Assembly (NCBI GenBank): GCA_014155875.1
Contig: JACEFZ010022409.1
Coordinates: forward strand, 431,001 to 495,000
Direction: 5' to 3'
DNA length: 64,000 bases
Origin: Cepaea nemoralis
Lineage: Eukaryota > Mollusca > Gastropoda > Stylommatophora > Helicidae
Below the pieces are notes generated by a model that was not told the DNA's origin, ran no database searches, and worked only from the letters and a program-made list of their open reading frames with translations. Each line of letters starts with the position of its first letter. The first letter of the stretch is position 1. The position numbers and the translations under genes are program-made. Shown in pieces: positions 1-9,995 of this stretch.

Positions 1-35
1 TAGCACAAACTACCGTCTGTCAAGACGGCAAGGTG
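1..35 (-). repeat. Terminal fragment of dispersed repeat family E
   Basis: The window begins inside a repeat end that reads like the reverse complement of the start of the copy near 26480: an arm ending in accgtctgtcaagacgg, with the two halves nearly palindromic. Similar ends occur near 10000 and 44850. The rest lies outside the window. Identification rests on this short shared end only. Confidence 0.5.
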
Positions 36-355
36 CCAATGTACGTCGCCAGATGCGAAAGTAGCATTCACGGGTGGACATTTACAGATCAAAACATTGG
101 AAGATGAATTCGAACCTGGACATTTAAAGATCATAAAATTGAAAGATGACATTTCAAAAATGGACATTGCCATATGAATACAATGTTTGTGACAATAGAT
201 TATATGTTATTCCGCGTTAAAAGCGTTCTGTTTTTTATTTTGATTCCCCAAATGGATGATTGATTATTCGTTGTCACATTTCGCTTATCTAGCTAAGCAT
301 TATTGCTTCTTTCTTATTTGTGTTCGTTCATAAAGACTTTTGTGGCATGTTCCCT
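36..355. other. Intergenic, no gene seen
   Basis: AT-rich sequence. It contains a decayed tandem repeat of about 42-44 bp between roughly 76 and 170, recognisable by three occurrences of tggacatt. No coding signal or known repeat family was seen. Confidence 0.6.
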
Positions 356-407
356 TCTGTCCTGTCTGTCCTGTCTGTCCTGTCTGTCCTGTCTGTCCTG
401 TCTGTCC

Positions 408-440
<33 letters not shown>

Positions 441-475
441 GTCTGTCTGCCTGCCTGCCTGCCTGCCTGCCTGCC
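356..475. repeat. CTGT/CCTGT microsatellite
   Basis: Runs of tgtcctgtc, then ctgt, then cctg. Open frames across it on both strands consist only of repeated Leu/Ser/Cys/Val or Arg/Gln/Asp and are not genes. Confidence 0.95.
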
Positions 476-532
476 ATGTTGTGGAGATGTGGAGTAATTG
501 CTTATATCAGAATTTATATTTATATTGAGATC

Positions 533-655
533 AGCATGTCCGAATGGATAACAGCTCTCGTTTTTACACATCCCATGTCTTGATGCCGAGATAGTGGGTT
601 CAAACCTTACACCGGTCAGTTGCACTAAAATGTTGACTTCTCGCCCTTGATTTGG
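533..655 (+). repeat. SINE family A, 5' (tRNA-like) part
   Basis: The tRNA-related head has an A-box-like segment (ccgaatggataa) and a B-box-like gtgggttcaaacc, followed by the family-specific stretch accggtcagttgcactaaaa. The same head is found at 11436, 13574, 27394 and 51218. The 3' half seen in full copies is missing here. The head resembles class II (Leu/Ser) tRNAs, so RNA polymerase III origin is likely for the family. Confidence 0.8.
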
Positions 656-765
656 GGATGCAGATACGAGGATAAGTTAATAAGTAAGTTACAAATGGCT
701 GTAGAAAAATAACTAACTATGATAACAACTTGAAACCAGTTTATTTTTATACATAGAGTGTCCCT

Positions 766-940
766 TTATTTCTCAACATAATTTCCACCAACATTGATGC
801 ACTTATCCCATCGTTTTATCTGTCCTCATAAACCGGCTGCATAGAATTGCGTGCTCTGTTTTCTAAACCACGTTTTCACTTCACATTCAACTTCGGCTTC
901 AGTCGCGAAATGTCTCCCGCCAAGGTGAGTTTTCAGTGGA
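766..940 (-). pseudogene. Mariner transposase C-terminal relic
   Basis: Read on the minus strand this gives the end of a mariner-type transposase. It starts PLKTHLGGRHFATEAEVE, has W-F-R-K-Q in the middle, and ends with RWDKCINVGGNYVEK and a natural stop. The W-D-K-C-I-N..G.YVEK ending is characteristic of mariner-family DDE transposases. One internal stop breaks the frame after AAGL, and the catalytic region upstream is absent. It is a dead fragment; neither terminal inverted repeat was found with confidence. Confidence 0.8.
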
Positions 941-998
941 CTTAGCCCCTAGCGATTTCCCGTAAAGCGGTGCATTGCTGGGTAGAAAAAGTTACGAG

Positions 999-1096
999 GG
1001 CAGTAGTGGATACGAGTGTAGCGTGGGCCTTGAGTGGCAGTAGTGGATACGAGTGTAGCGTGGGCCTTGATTGGCAGTAGTGGATACGAGTGTCGT
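999..1096 (+). repeat. 37-bp tandem repeat, about 2.6 copies
   Basis: Three starts of gcagtagtggatacgagtgt spaced exactly 37 bp apart, with only single-base differences between copies. The minus-strand open frames here follow the repeat and are not genes. Confidence 0.9.
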
Positions 1097-1209
1097 ATCG
1101 AGTGCTTAGGGGAGTTCGCGGCAAATCTCATTTAACAGAGCACATTAGATGCAAACGTGAGACAATAGTGAACAAGTCCACAAGAGCTTGGTATGAGGTT
1201 GTTGTTGTT

Positions 1210-1362
1210 GGGGGGGGGGGGGGGCTGTGCTCCAGTGGTAGTCGAAAGGAGGAAGTAGGACCAGGTGTTCAAAAGGTTATATGGAGGTGGAGATGAGGGA
1301 GGAGGGGACAAAGAAGAAGAATGAGGAGGTGGAGAGGAGAAGGAAAAGAGAAGGAGGAGCAG
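1210..1362. other. G run and purine-rich spacer
   Basis: About 15 consecutive G bases are followed by a purine-rich lead-in to the GAA microsatellite. No gene seen. Confidence 0.6.
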
Positions 1363-1544
1363 CGGCAGCAGCATCAGCAGCAGCTGCAGCAGCAGCAGAA
1401 GAAGAAGAAGAAGAAGAAGAAGAAGAAGAAGAAGAAGAAGAAGAAGAAGAAGAAGAAGAAGAAGAAGAAGAAGAAGAAGAAGAGGAAGAGGAAGAGGAAG
1501 AAGAAGAAGAAGAAGAAGAAGAAGAAGAAGAAGAAGAAGAAGAA

Positions 1545-1591
<47 letters not shown>

Positions 1592-1646
1592 AGAAGAAGA
1601 AGAAGAAGAAGAAGAAGAAGAAGAAGAAGAAGAAGAAGAAGAAGAA

Positions 1647-1693
<47 letters not shown>

Positions 1694-1715
1694 AGAAGAG
1701 GAAGAGGAAGAGGAA

Positions 1716-1750
<35 letters not shown>

Positions 1751-1756
1751 AGAAGA
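1363..1756. repeat. AGC then GAA microsatellite
   Basis: Short (AGC)n followed by about 360 bp of (GAA)n with scattered GAG interruptions. The frames give poly-Glu, poly-Lys, poly-Leu and poly-Phe, so none is a credible protein. Long GAA tracts can form triplex DNA and are length-unstable. Confidence 0.95.
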
Positions 1757-2240
1757 GTTCCTTTAATGGGAGGCAGACGACACATCTAAACGTAATCAAA
1801 TCACACTGGCATCAATCAGAAGAGGAGCAACAACTAATTTCTGTCCCACCTCACATTCGCCAGGCATCTAATGGCCAACCCTTGCCTTGCCCTAAAAACG
1901 TAAACGACACGTTTAATAAATGTCTGGAATGGACGTAAAATAAAAACGCACACAAATCCGGACATCAACTCTCTGTCCAGCACTCTCATTCCATCTGATC
2001 CAGGCAAATACGCATTATGGGCACCTCCAGAGTCATCGAGAGTCATATCTGTCTGGGCAATCGATACTATGAGCCAGACATGAAGGGAGGTTTGGTCTGG
2101 CCCGCAGACTTGCCTTAATTAACCAATACGATTAAGTTAGGTCTGCCGCCGACTCCTGGCGATCGGGCGCTTTGGTCAGTCAGACAGCTATTTGTGTGTT
2201 TATCTCCCCTTAATTTCACTTCGAATTAAATCGTTTCAGG
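1757..2240. other. Intergenic, no gene seen
   Basis: Unique-looking sequence. No conserved domain, tRNA-like head or repeat shared with the rest of the window was recognised. Confidence 0.55.
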
Positions 2241-2394
2241 TTTCTTTATCTATCTATCTATCTATCTATCTATCCATCCATCCATCCATCCATCCATCCA
2301 TCCATCCATCCATCTATCTATCTATCTATCTATATATCTATCTATCTATCTATCTATCTACCTGCCTGCCTGTCTGCCTGCCTGCCTGCCTGGC

Positions 2395-2435
<41 letters not shown>

Positions 2436-2748
2436 ACCCCACTCTCTCTTTCTTCTCGGGCTCTCTCTGTATCTGACTGTCTCTTCTGTCTATCTCTGTC
2501 TGTCTTTGTCTCTCTGTGTCTATGTCTGTCTCAGTCTCTCTTTTTCTCTCTGTGCCTCTCTGTCTCAATCTCTCTATTTCTCTGTGTGTCTCATTCTCTG
2601 TCTCTTTCTCTGTCTGTCTCAGTGTCTCTATTTCTCTATGTTTGTCTCTCTGTTTCTGTCCCTCTGTGAGCCTCTATCTCTCTCTTTCTCTCTCTTTCTC
2701 TCTCTGTCTGTCTGTCAGTCTCCGTCTCTCTCACACGCACAACAAACA

Positions 2749-2779
<31 letters not shown>

Positions 2780-2815
2780 TCACTCTCTCTCTCTCTCACA
2801 TACACTCTCTCTCTA

Positions 2816-2847
<32 letters not shown>

Positions 2848-3110
2848 CCTCATTCACTATCTCACCCTCTCTCACACACTTCATCTTTCACTCTCCACCT
2901 GTTTCAAATGTTCTCTCACACCCTCTCTTATACACGCTCTCACTCACACACTTTTTCACATACTGTTGTATGTGAATGCGCGCGCGCGCGTGTGTGTGTG
3001 CGTGTGCATGTCCGTGTGTGTGTGTGCGTGCGTGCGTGTGTGTGTGTGTGTCGTGTGGTGTGGTGTGTGTGTGTGGGTGGGTGGGTGGGTGGGTGGGTGG
3101 GCGGGCAATA
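2241..3110. repeat. Compound microsatellite block
   Basis: In order: TCTA, TCCA, TCTA, CTGC/CTGT, CT-rich, AC, CT again, then GT and GTGG repeats. The open frames on the plus strand are Leu/Ser/Cys repeats without other composition. No gene is likely. Confidence 0.9.
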
Positions 3111-3180
3111 TCCCCATAAAGGTCAGTCAAGGCCGGATCATGACCCACTGAGTTTCTAACAATGTAAAAGACACTGAAGC

Positions 3181-3352
3181 CTCTATACATATCCCTATAC
3201 ATATCTCTATACATATCTCTATACATATCTCTATACATATCTCTATACATATCTCTATACATATCTCTATACATATCTCTATACATATCTCTATACATAT
3301 CTCTATACATATCTCTATACATATCTCTATACATATCTCTATACATATCTCT
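3181..3352. repeat. 12-bp tandem repeat
   Basis: About 14 nearly perfect copies of atctctatacat. The minus-strand frame reads as a repeated four-residue MYRD motif, which is a consequence of the 12-bp period. Confidence 0.95.
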
Positions 3353-4841
3353 ACCGATGTCTATGGCTCACACACAGATATTTCCGTGCGCTAGCTTTGA
3401 ACTCAACTGAAGTCCGTACACGTGATACTGCTTCTAGATCAGTGTTTCCCAACCTTTCTTGTGCTATTCCCCACCTAAGCCTTTCTTAAATTCTTATTTC
3501 CCCCCCCCCCCCCCCCCCCCCCCGCAAAAAAAAAACAACACCAACAACAACAACATATACATAATTTTTTATATTAAAAAATTTAAATGTTCACTAAAGA
3601 AACTTGAATGATAGGTTTTAGGAAGAAATCACTAGGAAATTATTGAGCAAACACAGTAAGTAAATTTTCAAAGCATGTAACGGTGAACTGAAATTCAAGT
3701 ATAAAATAATTTTAATAAAAGATTTTTCTATATTATTTTAATTATTAGTAATTATTTATTGTTTAAATTAATGAGATCCTTGTGCTTGATGCTTGCTGCA
3801 AAGAGATTTTATGTCAGGTTCCAATTTAGTTAACTTCAGCCTCAAGTCTCCCCGTTTTGCTATATCCAGCCGATTTTTTTTTTTTTTTTTTTGTTAGCAG
3901 CAGATCATTTATGGCACTAAATCCGCATTCAGCTAAATATGAAGATGGAAACGGTAACAATAGTTCTCTTGCACATTTGGTTGCATTTGGATATTTGATT
4001 TCGGTTTCTTCACAAAGCCATGCCACCGCTCCTTTTATATTAAATAAAGTTTTCATTGACTCATGATTTTGCATTTCTGCGAGTTCTTCTTGATACTGCA
4101 TATTTGAAATATCAGACAAATCCACTAACATTGGCTGCATCATCCAAGTTGGGAAATCAATTTATTTCAAATCAGAAAATCTTTCTTTTAAATCAGCTGA
4201 TAAAATTTTCAGATGATCGACAATAACATATATAGCGGTATCAGTCACTTCACATTTTTGGAGCCAATGAAACTTTTCAAAATTTTGTTGTAAATATATG
4301 TCTGACATAATTCAATAAAGGTAATGAAACCAAATATCTTCGCTTTTGCATCGACAAGAGTTTTATTTGTTCCTTGAAGTTGTTTATTTAATATATTTAG
4401 TTTTTCAAAGATATCGGCTAAATAACTCACAAATGCCTTACCATCGACCGTTAACAGATTTTCCATTTCAGGTTTGTCGCTTAAAAAATCACTAAGAGTA
4501 TCAAATAGTTCCATAAATCTTTTCAAGCAGTTCCCTTTCGAGAGCCATCTTACTTCAGTGTGAAGTATAAGTCTCACATGGTCTTCATTTTGTTCTTCAC
4601 AAAATAACTTGAAGAGACGTTCACATTTGGCACTAGCTTTAATGGCATTGATACACTTTATAACTAAATTTAGTACTTCATTTAGAACAGGCGAAATGTT
4701 TTTAGCTACCAGGTTTTCCCTGTGAATAACACAATGCACAAGAAGCATTTCTGGATTCTCATCTTTCATCAATTTTAAGCAACCATTTTCTTCCCCATCA
4801 TATTAGGAGCACCATCTGCAGCACAAGATGTTATATTTTTC

Positions 4842-4899
4842 ATTGGTATATTATTGGACAATGAGCAGTCATTGGTATATTATTGGACAATGAGCAGTC
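4842..4899 (+). repeat. 29-bp exact tandem duplication at LINE junction
   Basis: The segment beginning attggtatattattggaca is present twice, head to tail, at the 5' junction of the inserted LINE. It joins hAT sequence to the first LINE bases, so the duplication happened with or after insertion. Confidence 0.9.
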
Positions 4900-5286
4900 A
4901 AGCTGAAAAACATCTGATGGCTGTAGAAATGTGGTTTCTGAGGAGAATGCAAAGAATACCATGGACAGACAGAAAAACCAATGACCAAGTACTACAGGAA
5001 ACAAATGAAAATCGTAAATTGATTAGAGAAATTAGACGTAGACAGTCAAAATGTTTTGGACATGTTATGAGAAGAAATGAATTGGAGAACTTGGTGACAA
5101 CTGGCAAGATCGAAGGGAACAGACCAAGGGGAAGACCGAGAAGTAAATACCTGGATGACTTGGCCACATGGCATGGTCGAGACAGGAACAATGAGCTGAT
5201 CCACGACTATGGTGATCGAATGAAATGGCGAGTCATGACCGCCCACGCTTTCCGGCATGGCACATGATGCATGGATATTATTGACA
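4864..5286 (+). mobile_element. 5'-truncated LINE 3' end inserted in hAT
   Basis: Encodes the C-terminal end of a LINE polymerase protein. Recognisable parts are EMWFLRRMQRIPWTDRKTND, then GHVMRRNELENL, then RPRGRPRSKYLDDLATWHG, ending in FRHGT and a stop. The same protein end occurs on the minus strand near 11560-12140 and 18790-19065. The hAT coding text NNIP is repeated on both sides (imperfect duplication, roughly ggtatattattggaca at left and ggatattattgaca at right), which supports target-primed insertion. It carries no catalytic domain and is dead on arrival. The exact LINE clade is uncertain. Confidence 0.8.
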
Positions 5287-6439
5287 TTTAAGCAATTTCT
5301 TAGCTTACTAAATATATATCTTTGGAGGTAGTGGTGCTTTCTAATGATTTACAGAGCATCATTTCTTCAGCAAAATCACCTTTATCAATACATCTTATGT
5401 AAGTTATAAGTACGGCCTCACTGTCTCTCACAGTTGATTCATCCATTTGCACCGAGAATTTTCTTGTTTTCAGCTTTTCAACAAGTTGTATTTCAATATC
5501 CTCACTCATTTCGTCTATTCTTCTGCTAACAGTATTGTTACTTTGTGGCATAGCTTTAAAGTCTTTGTCATCTTTTTCCAGAACCGTTTTAAGAAATGCT
5601 GATATTGATGGTTTGATTAAATTCTCCCCATATAGTATGACTTTTCCCAGATTTAGCGATGAGTAATGAAATTTGATAATTAGCCTCAAGAGTACGATTG
5701 ATAGTTGCATTATGAGCAGTAAATAGAGACTTTAATGTTACTCTTTTTTCAAAATTTTTCTTTAAAGTTTGAAAGTAATTCAAATCTGAATTAATATGAG
5801 CATTATGTTTCACCTTCAAATGTGCCTCAAGATGACCTAGTTTCATTGATTCGTTGGTCAAGCATTGTTGGCATAAAATACAAAAAAGGTAACTGTTCAT
5901 CGTGGGCAGCGGGTATGAAACCAAATTTTAAATATTCCTCCGAATACTGACAAATTTTGTCTTGCTTGCACTACTCATTTCACCATGGGATAAAATAAAT
6001 ATATATAAGATCAATTCAAAACTTTAAAAAATATTAACTGGGGTAAACATAGACTAAAAATGCATATTTAAATATGTATGGTACTTTTACTTCACCGCCA
6101 AAAAAATAAAAAAAAAACCCTACTTTTTCATTTGACAAATTTTTCTCGAAAATGGTGCTTCTAAACCTGAAAATAATAAAAATTACCAATTGAATTTACA
6201 TATCACACTAACATGGCGGACAGAACTTTCTTATTGGACGTTTTTTACCCAGCTGGAGTAGCGACTGAGAGTCGCCATATTGTTAACTTAAACTGTGGAC
6301 GAGTCCATTTTCGAATTGCCCCCCTTAACAATGGAATTTCCCCCTGTGGGGCGTGGGCCCCACGTTGGGAAATACTGTTCTAGATCATAAATAAAGACAC
6401 ATAGCATTGTATTGCGCTCATAGAAGTGAGAAGAAGGAA

Positions 6440-6690
6440 GTAGAGCTAGAGATTCCCTATATTACTTCCGGTGCACTGGATTGATTTTTGCTTGTGGATT
6501 TGTTTTCCCTATCACCAGTGTCCCTCGCCATCAGAAGAACCCACTCCGACTTCTGAGAACCTTGTAAATCACGACCCGAACTCAAGGACGAGAAGTCAAC
6601 ACTTTAGTCCAACTAACTATGTTAACCCCTATACTTTGACATCAGCGCACCGGAAACTTCAGAACGAGCGCTCCTATCTAAATTGACCCC
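6440..6690 (-). repeat. SINE family A, near full length
   Basis: On the minus strand: tRNA-like head, then accggtgcgctgatg, the B-box area, ttggactaaagtgttgactt, and the conserved middle tcagaagtcggagtgggtt. The tail runs into ctacttccttcttctcac, a variant tail also seen near 8265. This copy is diverged but in the same order as 13574 and 51218. Confidence 0.8.
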
Positions 6691-6714
6691 CTTGTTTATA
6701 TTTGAAGTGCGTTC

Positions 6715-7745
6715 TCCTTGTCTTATCCGCGCGGATCTCCTGGTCCTACCCGCGCGATCCTCCTGGTCCTAATTGGGCGGTTCTCCTGGTCCTACTCGCG
6801 CGATTCTCCTGGTCCTACCCGCGTGGTTCTCCTGGTCCTACTCGCGCGGTTCTCCTGGTACCAATTGGGCGGTTCTCCTGGTCCTACTCGCCCGATTCTC
6901 CTGGTCCTACCAGCGCGGTTCTCCTGGTACTAATTGGGCAGTTCTCCTCGTCCTACTCGCGCGATTCTCCTGGTCCTACCCGCGTGGTTCTCCTGGTCCT
7001 ACTCGCGCAGTTCTCCTGGTCCTACTCACGCGGTTCTCCTGGTCCTACTCGCGCGGTTCTCCTGGTCCTACTCGCGCGGTTCTCCTGGTCCTACTCGCGC
7101 GATTCTCCTGGTCCTACCCGCGTGGTTCTCCTGGTCCTACTCGCGCGGTTCTCCTGGTACCAATTGGGCGGTTCTCCTGGTCCTACTCGCCCGATTCTCC
7201 TGGTCCTACCAGCGCGGTTCTCCTGGTACTAATTGGGCAGTTCTCCTGGTCCTACTCGCGCGATTCTCCTGGTCCTACCCGCTTGGTTCTCCTGGTCCTA
7301 CTCGCGCGGTTCTCCTGGTCCTACTTACGCGGTTCTCCTGGTCCTACTTACGCGGTTCTCCTGGTCCTACTCGCGCGGTTCTCCTAGTCCTAAGTGGGCG
7401 GTTCTCCTGGTCCTAAATGGCCGGTTCTCCTGGTCCTAAGTGGCCGGTTCTCCTGGTCTTAATGGGCGGTTCTCCTGGTCCTAAGTGGCCAGTTCTCCTG
7501 GTCCTAAGTGGGCGGTTCTCCTGGTCCTAAGTGGGCGGTTCTCCTGGTCCTAATTGGGCTGTTCTCTTGGTCCTAAGTGGGCGGTTCTTCTGGTCCTGAT
7601 TGGGCGGTTCTCTTGGCCCTAATTGAGCGGTTCCTCAGGTCCTAATTGGGCGCATCTCTTGGTCCTAACTGGGCGGTTCTCTTGGTCCTTCTCGCGCGGT
7701 TCTCCTTGTCCTAATTGGGCTGTTCTCCTGGTCCTAATTACGGGT
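6715..7745 (+). repeat. 23-bp minisatellite, about 45 copies
   Basis: The unit begins ggttctcctggtcctactcg. The 5' part is rich in units with ctcgcgc, and the 3' part is mostly units with aattgggc or aagtgggc. Because 23 is not a multiple of 3, all three forward frames are open and encode the same 23-residue cycle around FSWSYSRGSPGPTRAVLLVL. Several overlapping ORFs of 160-204 codons result. A 299-bp (13-unit) block is repeated. The array is not a credible gene. Confidence 0.95.
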
Positions 7746-7936
7746 TCTCGATCAGATCCTGAGATCTAATCCACGCCCCTGGTTGACCAGCCAATAGGAA
7801 ACCTCAGTGGTGCCCCAAGCACGAGCTTAGTCTACTGAATGTCTAATCCAGTCCTCCGGCCATCCGCCGTGCAGTCCTGCCCAGCTTACAGAAGTCAATG
7901 TAAACCAAATTGTAAAATGGAAATAAAATGTCAACA
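7746..7936. other. Spacer, no gene seen
   Basis: Short unique-looking stretch between two tandem repeats; nothing recognised. Confidence 0.5.
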
Positions 7937-8068
7937 TTTTACACACTTAAGGGCATGGGGCATTTGGTGACAGAACCATATTTTCAAAGACTCAATAGTA
8001 TCTTTTACACACTTAAGGGCATGGGGCATATGGTGACAGAACCATATTTTCAAAGACTCAACAGTATC
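7937..8068 (+). repeat. 66-bp tandem duplication
   Basis: Two copies beginning ttttacacacttaagggcat, spaced 66 bp apart with two or three base differences. The small frame through it is open only because 66 is a multiple of 3. Confidence 0.9.
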
Positions 8069-8099
8069 ACATTTTTCGGAAGTGAACATGGAGGTCGGC

Positions 8100-8315
8100 G
8101 CATGCTCTTAAACTTCCGGTGTGATGATGCCGAGGCAAGTGTCTAGTTGGTCGTACGTCGAAGTACACTTGTTCCTGCAGCGAGGCGCCGTCGTCATTTG
8201 GAGGCGACAGGTTCGATCCCGGTCGGTAACTATAGCTTTCAAATTTTATGTTGTCTAGTGCGTCTTCTAGTCTCTACTTCCTTCTTCTCCTTCTGTGAGC
8301 GCCAAATAATAAATA
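8100..8315 (+). repeat. SINE fragments (family A head and a second tRNA-like head)
   Basis: tcttaaacttccggtgtgat followed by gatgccgaggcaa matches the family A head. It then runs into a different tRNA-like segment with a good B box (ggttcgatcccgg, near 8211). A family-A-type variant tail (ctacttccttcttctccttc) follows near 8275. It looks like a chimaera or one SINE placed in another; boundaries are uncertain. Confidence 0.55.
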
Positions 8316-8439
8316 CTATGTGTGTTTATTTATGTGATGCCGAGGCAGCGCGTTCAACGCCTACACCGGTCAGTTGGAATACAATGTCGACTTCTCGTTC
8401 TTCAATTGTGGACGTAAATAACAAGTACGACAGAACGCC

Positions 8440-9008
8440 AACTATGTGAAAAAGGGTTTCGGAAGCAATTCATAATCCTGCATACTACCTTCGAAACACA
8501 GCTGTGGGCGATTTTGCAGCAGGCCACCTTGCGTTGGTTTTCATACAATGGTGTGCTGGGGAATGAACAGGCTGACTGACTGGCTGGATGTGCAAAACTA
8601 GGTGGAGTATTGATGCATGATAAGGCAGACGTGGTTGTTGCCTTGTGGGAGTACGTGTACACCTCGGAGGAGCAAATGGATCATCATGGTCTGGCAAGAA
8701 TGCGACAGCGTGGAGTGATGAGGGGATCTGGCCAACGCTCAACGCTCAGAGGAAAGGTGAGACGGACTTATAATCAGATTGCTACTGGTACTATCAGTGT
8801 TGGAACTCTTTGCTGGCTGCTGAGGATGGGGACGGAGCGCTTATAGGAATGCCCCGAATGCTGTGATGTCGGTTCCTAAATCAATCAATCATTCATACAA
8901 TGGCATGAGGGTCGGTCGTTCAAAAATGCAATGGCAAACTACTGAAAGTAAACTTGCCAAGAACATCATAAACATCCAAACAATTCTGGGGTTGATGCGA
9001 CGTGCTAG
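8440..9008 (+). repeat. SINE family B copy, split by LINE insertion
   Basis: Family B shows ttcgaaacacagctg near its start, then ttggttttcatacaatgg, ggtcggtcgttc, gcaatggcaaactactga and an end near ctgtaaaggatatgcaac in better copies. Here the order is interrupted between 8552 and 8891. Other copies are at 17215, 25265, 27655, 29345, 29752 and 50545. The tRNA-like B box is clearest in the 50545 copy (ggttcgaatcgcg). Confidence 0.75.
8540..8903 (+). mobile_element. LINE 3' end with RNase H motif, 12-bp TSD
   Basis: The insertion 8552-8891 is bounded by an exact 12-bp duplication, ttcatacaatgg, at 8540-8551 and 8892-8903. Its plus-strand frame reads GNEQAD, a stop, LAGCAKLGG, the usual signature around the last catalytic Asp of a retrotransposon RNase H domain. 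About 75 more codons follow to a stop near 8846. The 3' tail is short repeats of tcaa. This marks a LINE of an RNase-H-bearing clade, different from the other LINEs here. It is 5' truncated and broken by the stop in the motif. Confidence 0.8.
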
Positions 9009-9110
9009 GGAAAGATAACCTACACGCAAAACTCAGTCAAGTGCACTAAAGGTAGTAGCACTCGAATGGACTTCGCTTTAGTTTAAAGCTCGCGAACGCC
9101 AAAACAAGAA

Positions 9111-9418
9111 TGTACCTATATACTCTCTGTTGTCATCTTGGGCCTGGTCGACCTTGCTGCTTAGGTCAATTTGGTTTTTATTCCGGCAAGTCTAGCCACC
9201 ACACTACCGCAACTCCGTGAGTACAATAGTGCAAATGGAATACGAGAAATTATTAAGGAAGCACCAGAGATGGAAGCAGCCGACACATAGTTTCACGCCG
9301 CAAAGGAAACATTAGTAGGTTGTAAAAACAGACGGCAATTTCCGTGAATGTCGGCAGACTGTTTTGTATTTGGTTACTGTTGTTGCCGTTATGTGACCCG
9401 GTTATGTTAACCTATTTT

Positions 9419-9420
<2 letters not shown>
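9111..9420. other. Intergenic, no gene seen
   Basis: Unique-looking sequence without recognisable repeat or coding motif. Confidence 0.5.

Positions 9421-9472
<52 letters not shown>
9421..9472. repeat. TTG microsatellite
   Basis: About 17 perfect copies of ttg. The frame across it is a Val run. Confidence 0.95.
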
Positions 9473-9473
<1 letters not shown>

Positions 9474-9995
9474 CAAAGTTCTATGTAAGACACAGATTGC
9501 GCGCTAAACTAATCCGCTTTGTAAGAAACTTGTGGCAGGAAGTGCTTGCTTGCTTGCTTGTGTTCGTTGGCTTGAGCTCCAACGCGAAGTCCTGTATGTC
9601 GGATGAAGGCATCCTGTTGTCCAACATCAGTGTGATGTCATACAGGACCTGAGGTTTGCGTGAGTATCCGTTGTCCCATGTTTGGCGTATTGGTGTGCAG
9701 ACTGGTGGTTCCTCGCCGCACAGGCAGACACTCTCCGACTTGGAAGGAATCGGCGATCCTACTGACTATAGCCAGGACCCCGAAGGGACCTGTTGCCCAG
9801 GACGCTCGACGAGAACACGTTAATAGGTCTTGGCCAGTATATAACCCGGCCCTGGTGCTTTGAAAACGGCTCTGCGTCCCATGGCAGGAAGTAATCTCCA
9901 ATTGATGGATGGTATCAGTCAGTTTAAGCTCGTAGATGGAGATCGATTTATAAGTGAACGGTCGACCACATGTGAACACACAGATTACAAACCGT
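9473..9995. other. Unassigned, no convincing gene
   Basis: A 139-codon minus-strand frame (9638-10057) overlaps the start of a dispersed repeat and shows no recognisable domain. Left unassigned. Confidence 0.5.

Larger units (their letters stand above)
3826..5940 (-). pseudogene. hAT transposase (ZBED5/SCAND3-like), broken
   Basis: From the N-terminal side at 5940: a C-x2-C...H-x4-H BED-type finger (CILCQQC...H), then a segment with FSVQMDEST and a catalytic-type Asp. Next come the block around TSCAADGAPNMMG, which follows the LINE insertion, and the HCVIHRENL and HTEVRWLSKG motifs. Last is the C-terminal dimerisation part with LLLPFPSSYLAECGFSA. These are hallmarks of the hAT family related to vertebrate ZBED5/SCAND3-type proteins. 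Reading is interrupted by stops (for example between 4143 and 4245), a frame change near 5650 and the LINE insertion at about 4870-5272. The protein would cut and paste the element using the terminal repeats; this copy cannot encode it. Confidence 0.85.
3432..6385 (-). mobile_element. hAT DNA transposon, full length with TSDs
   Basis: The ends are cagtgtttcccaac on the left and, read inward from the right, cagtatttcccaac: hAT-type terminal inverted repeats beginning CAGTG/CAGTA. Outside them lies a perfect 8-bp duplication, ttctagat, at 3432-3439 and 6378-6385, the size hAT elements produce. The element proper is 3440-6377. It carries a decayed transposase on the minus strand and has been invaded by a LINE 3' end. 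The left end also contains a C run followed by an A run. The coding sequence is broken, so it is not autonomous, but its termini look intact enough to be recognised in trans. Confidence 0.9.
8330..9110 (+). repeat. SINE A interrupted by SINE B (nested)
   Basis: Family A 5' sequence (gatgccgaggcagcg through gacgtaaataacaagtac) stops near 8425. Family A 3' sequence (ggaaagataacctacacgca through ttaaagctcgcgaacgcc) resumes near 9010. Between them lies a family B copy, itself split by a LINE 3' end. Part of the family A centre is missing at the junction. Confidence 0.7.

Noticed and set aside
1281..1938. Poly-Glu, poly-Lys and poly-Leu frames
   Set aside because: Translation of a GAA microsatellite.
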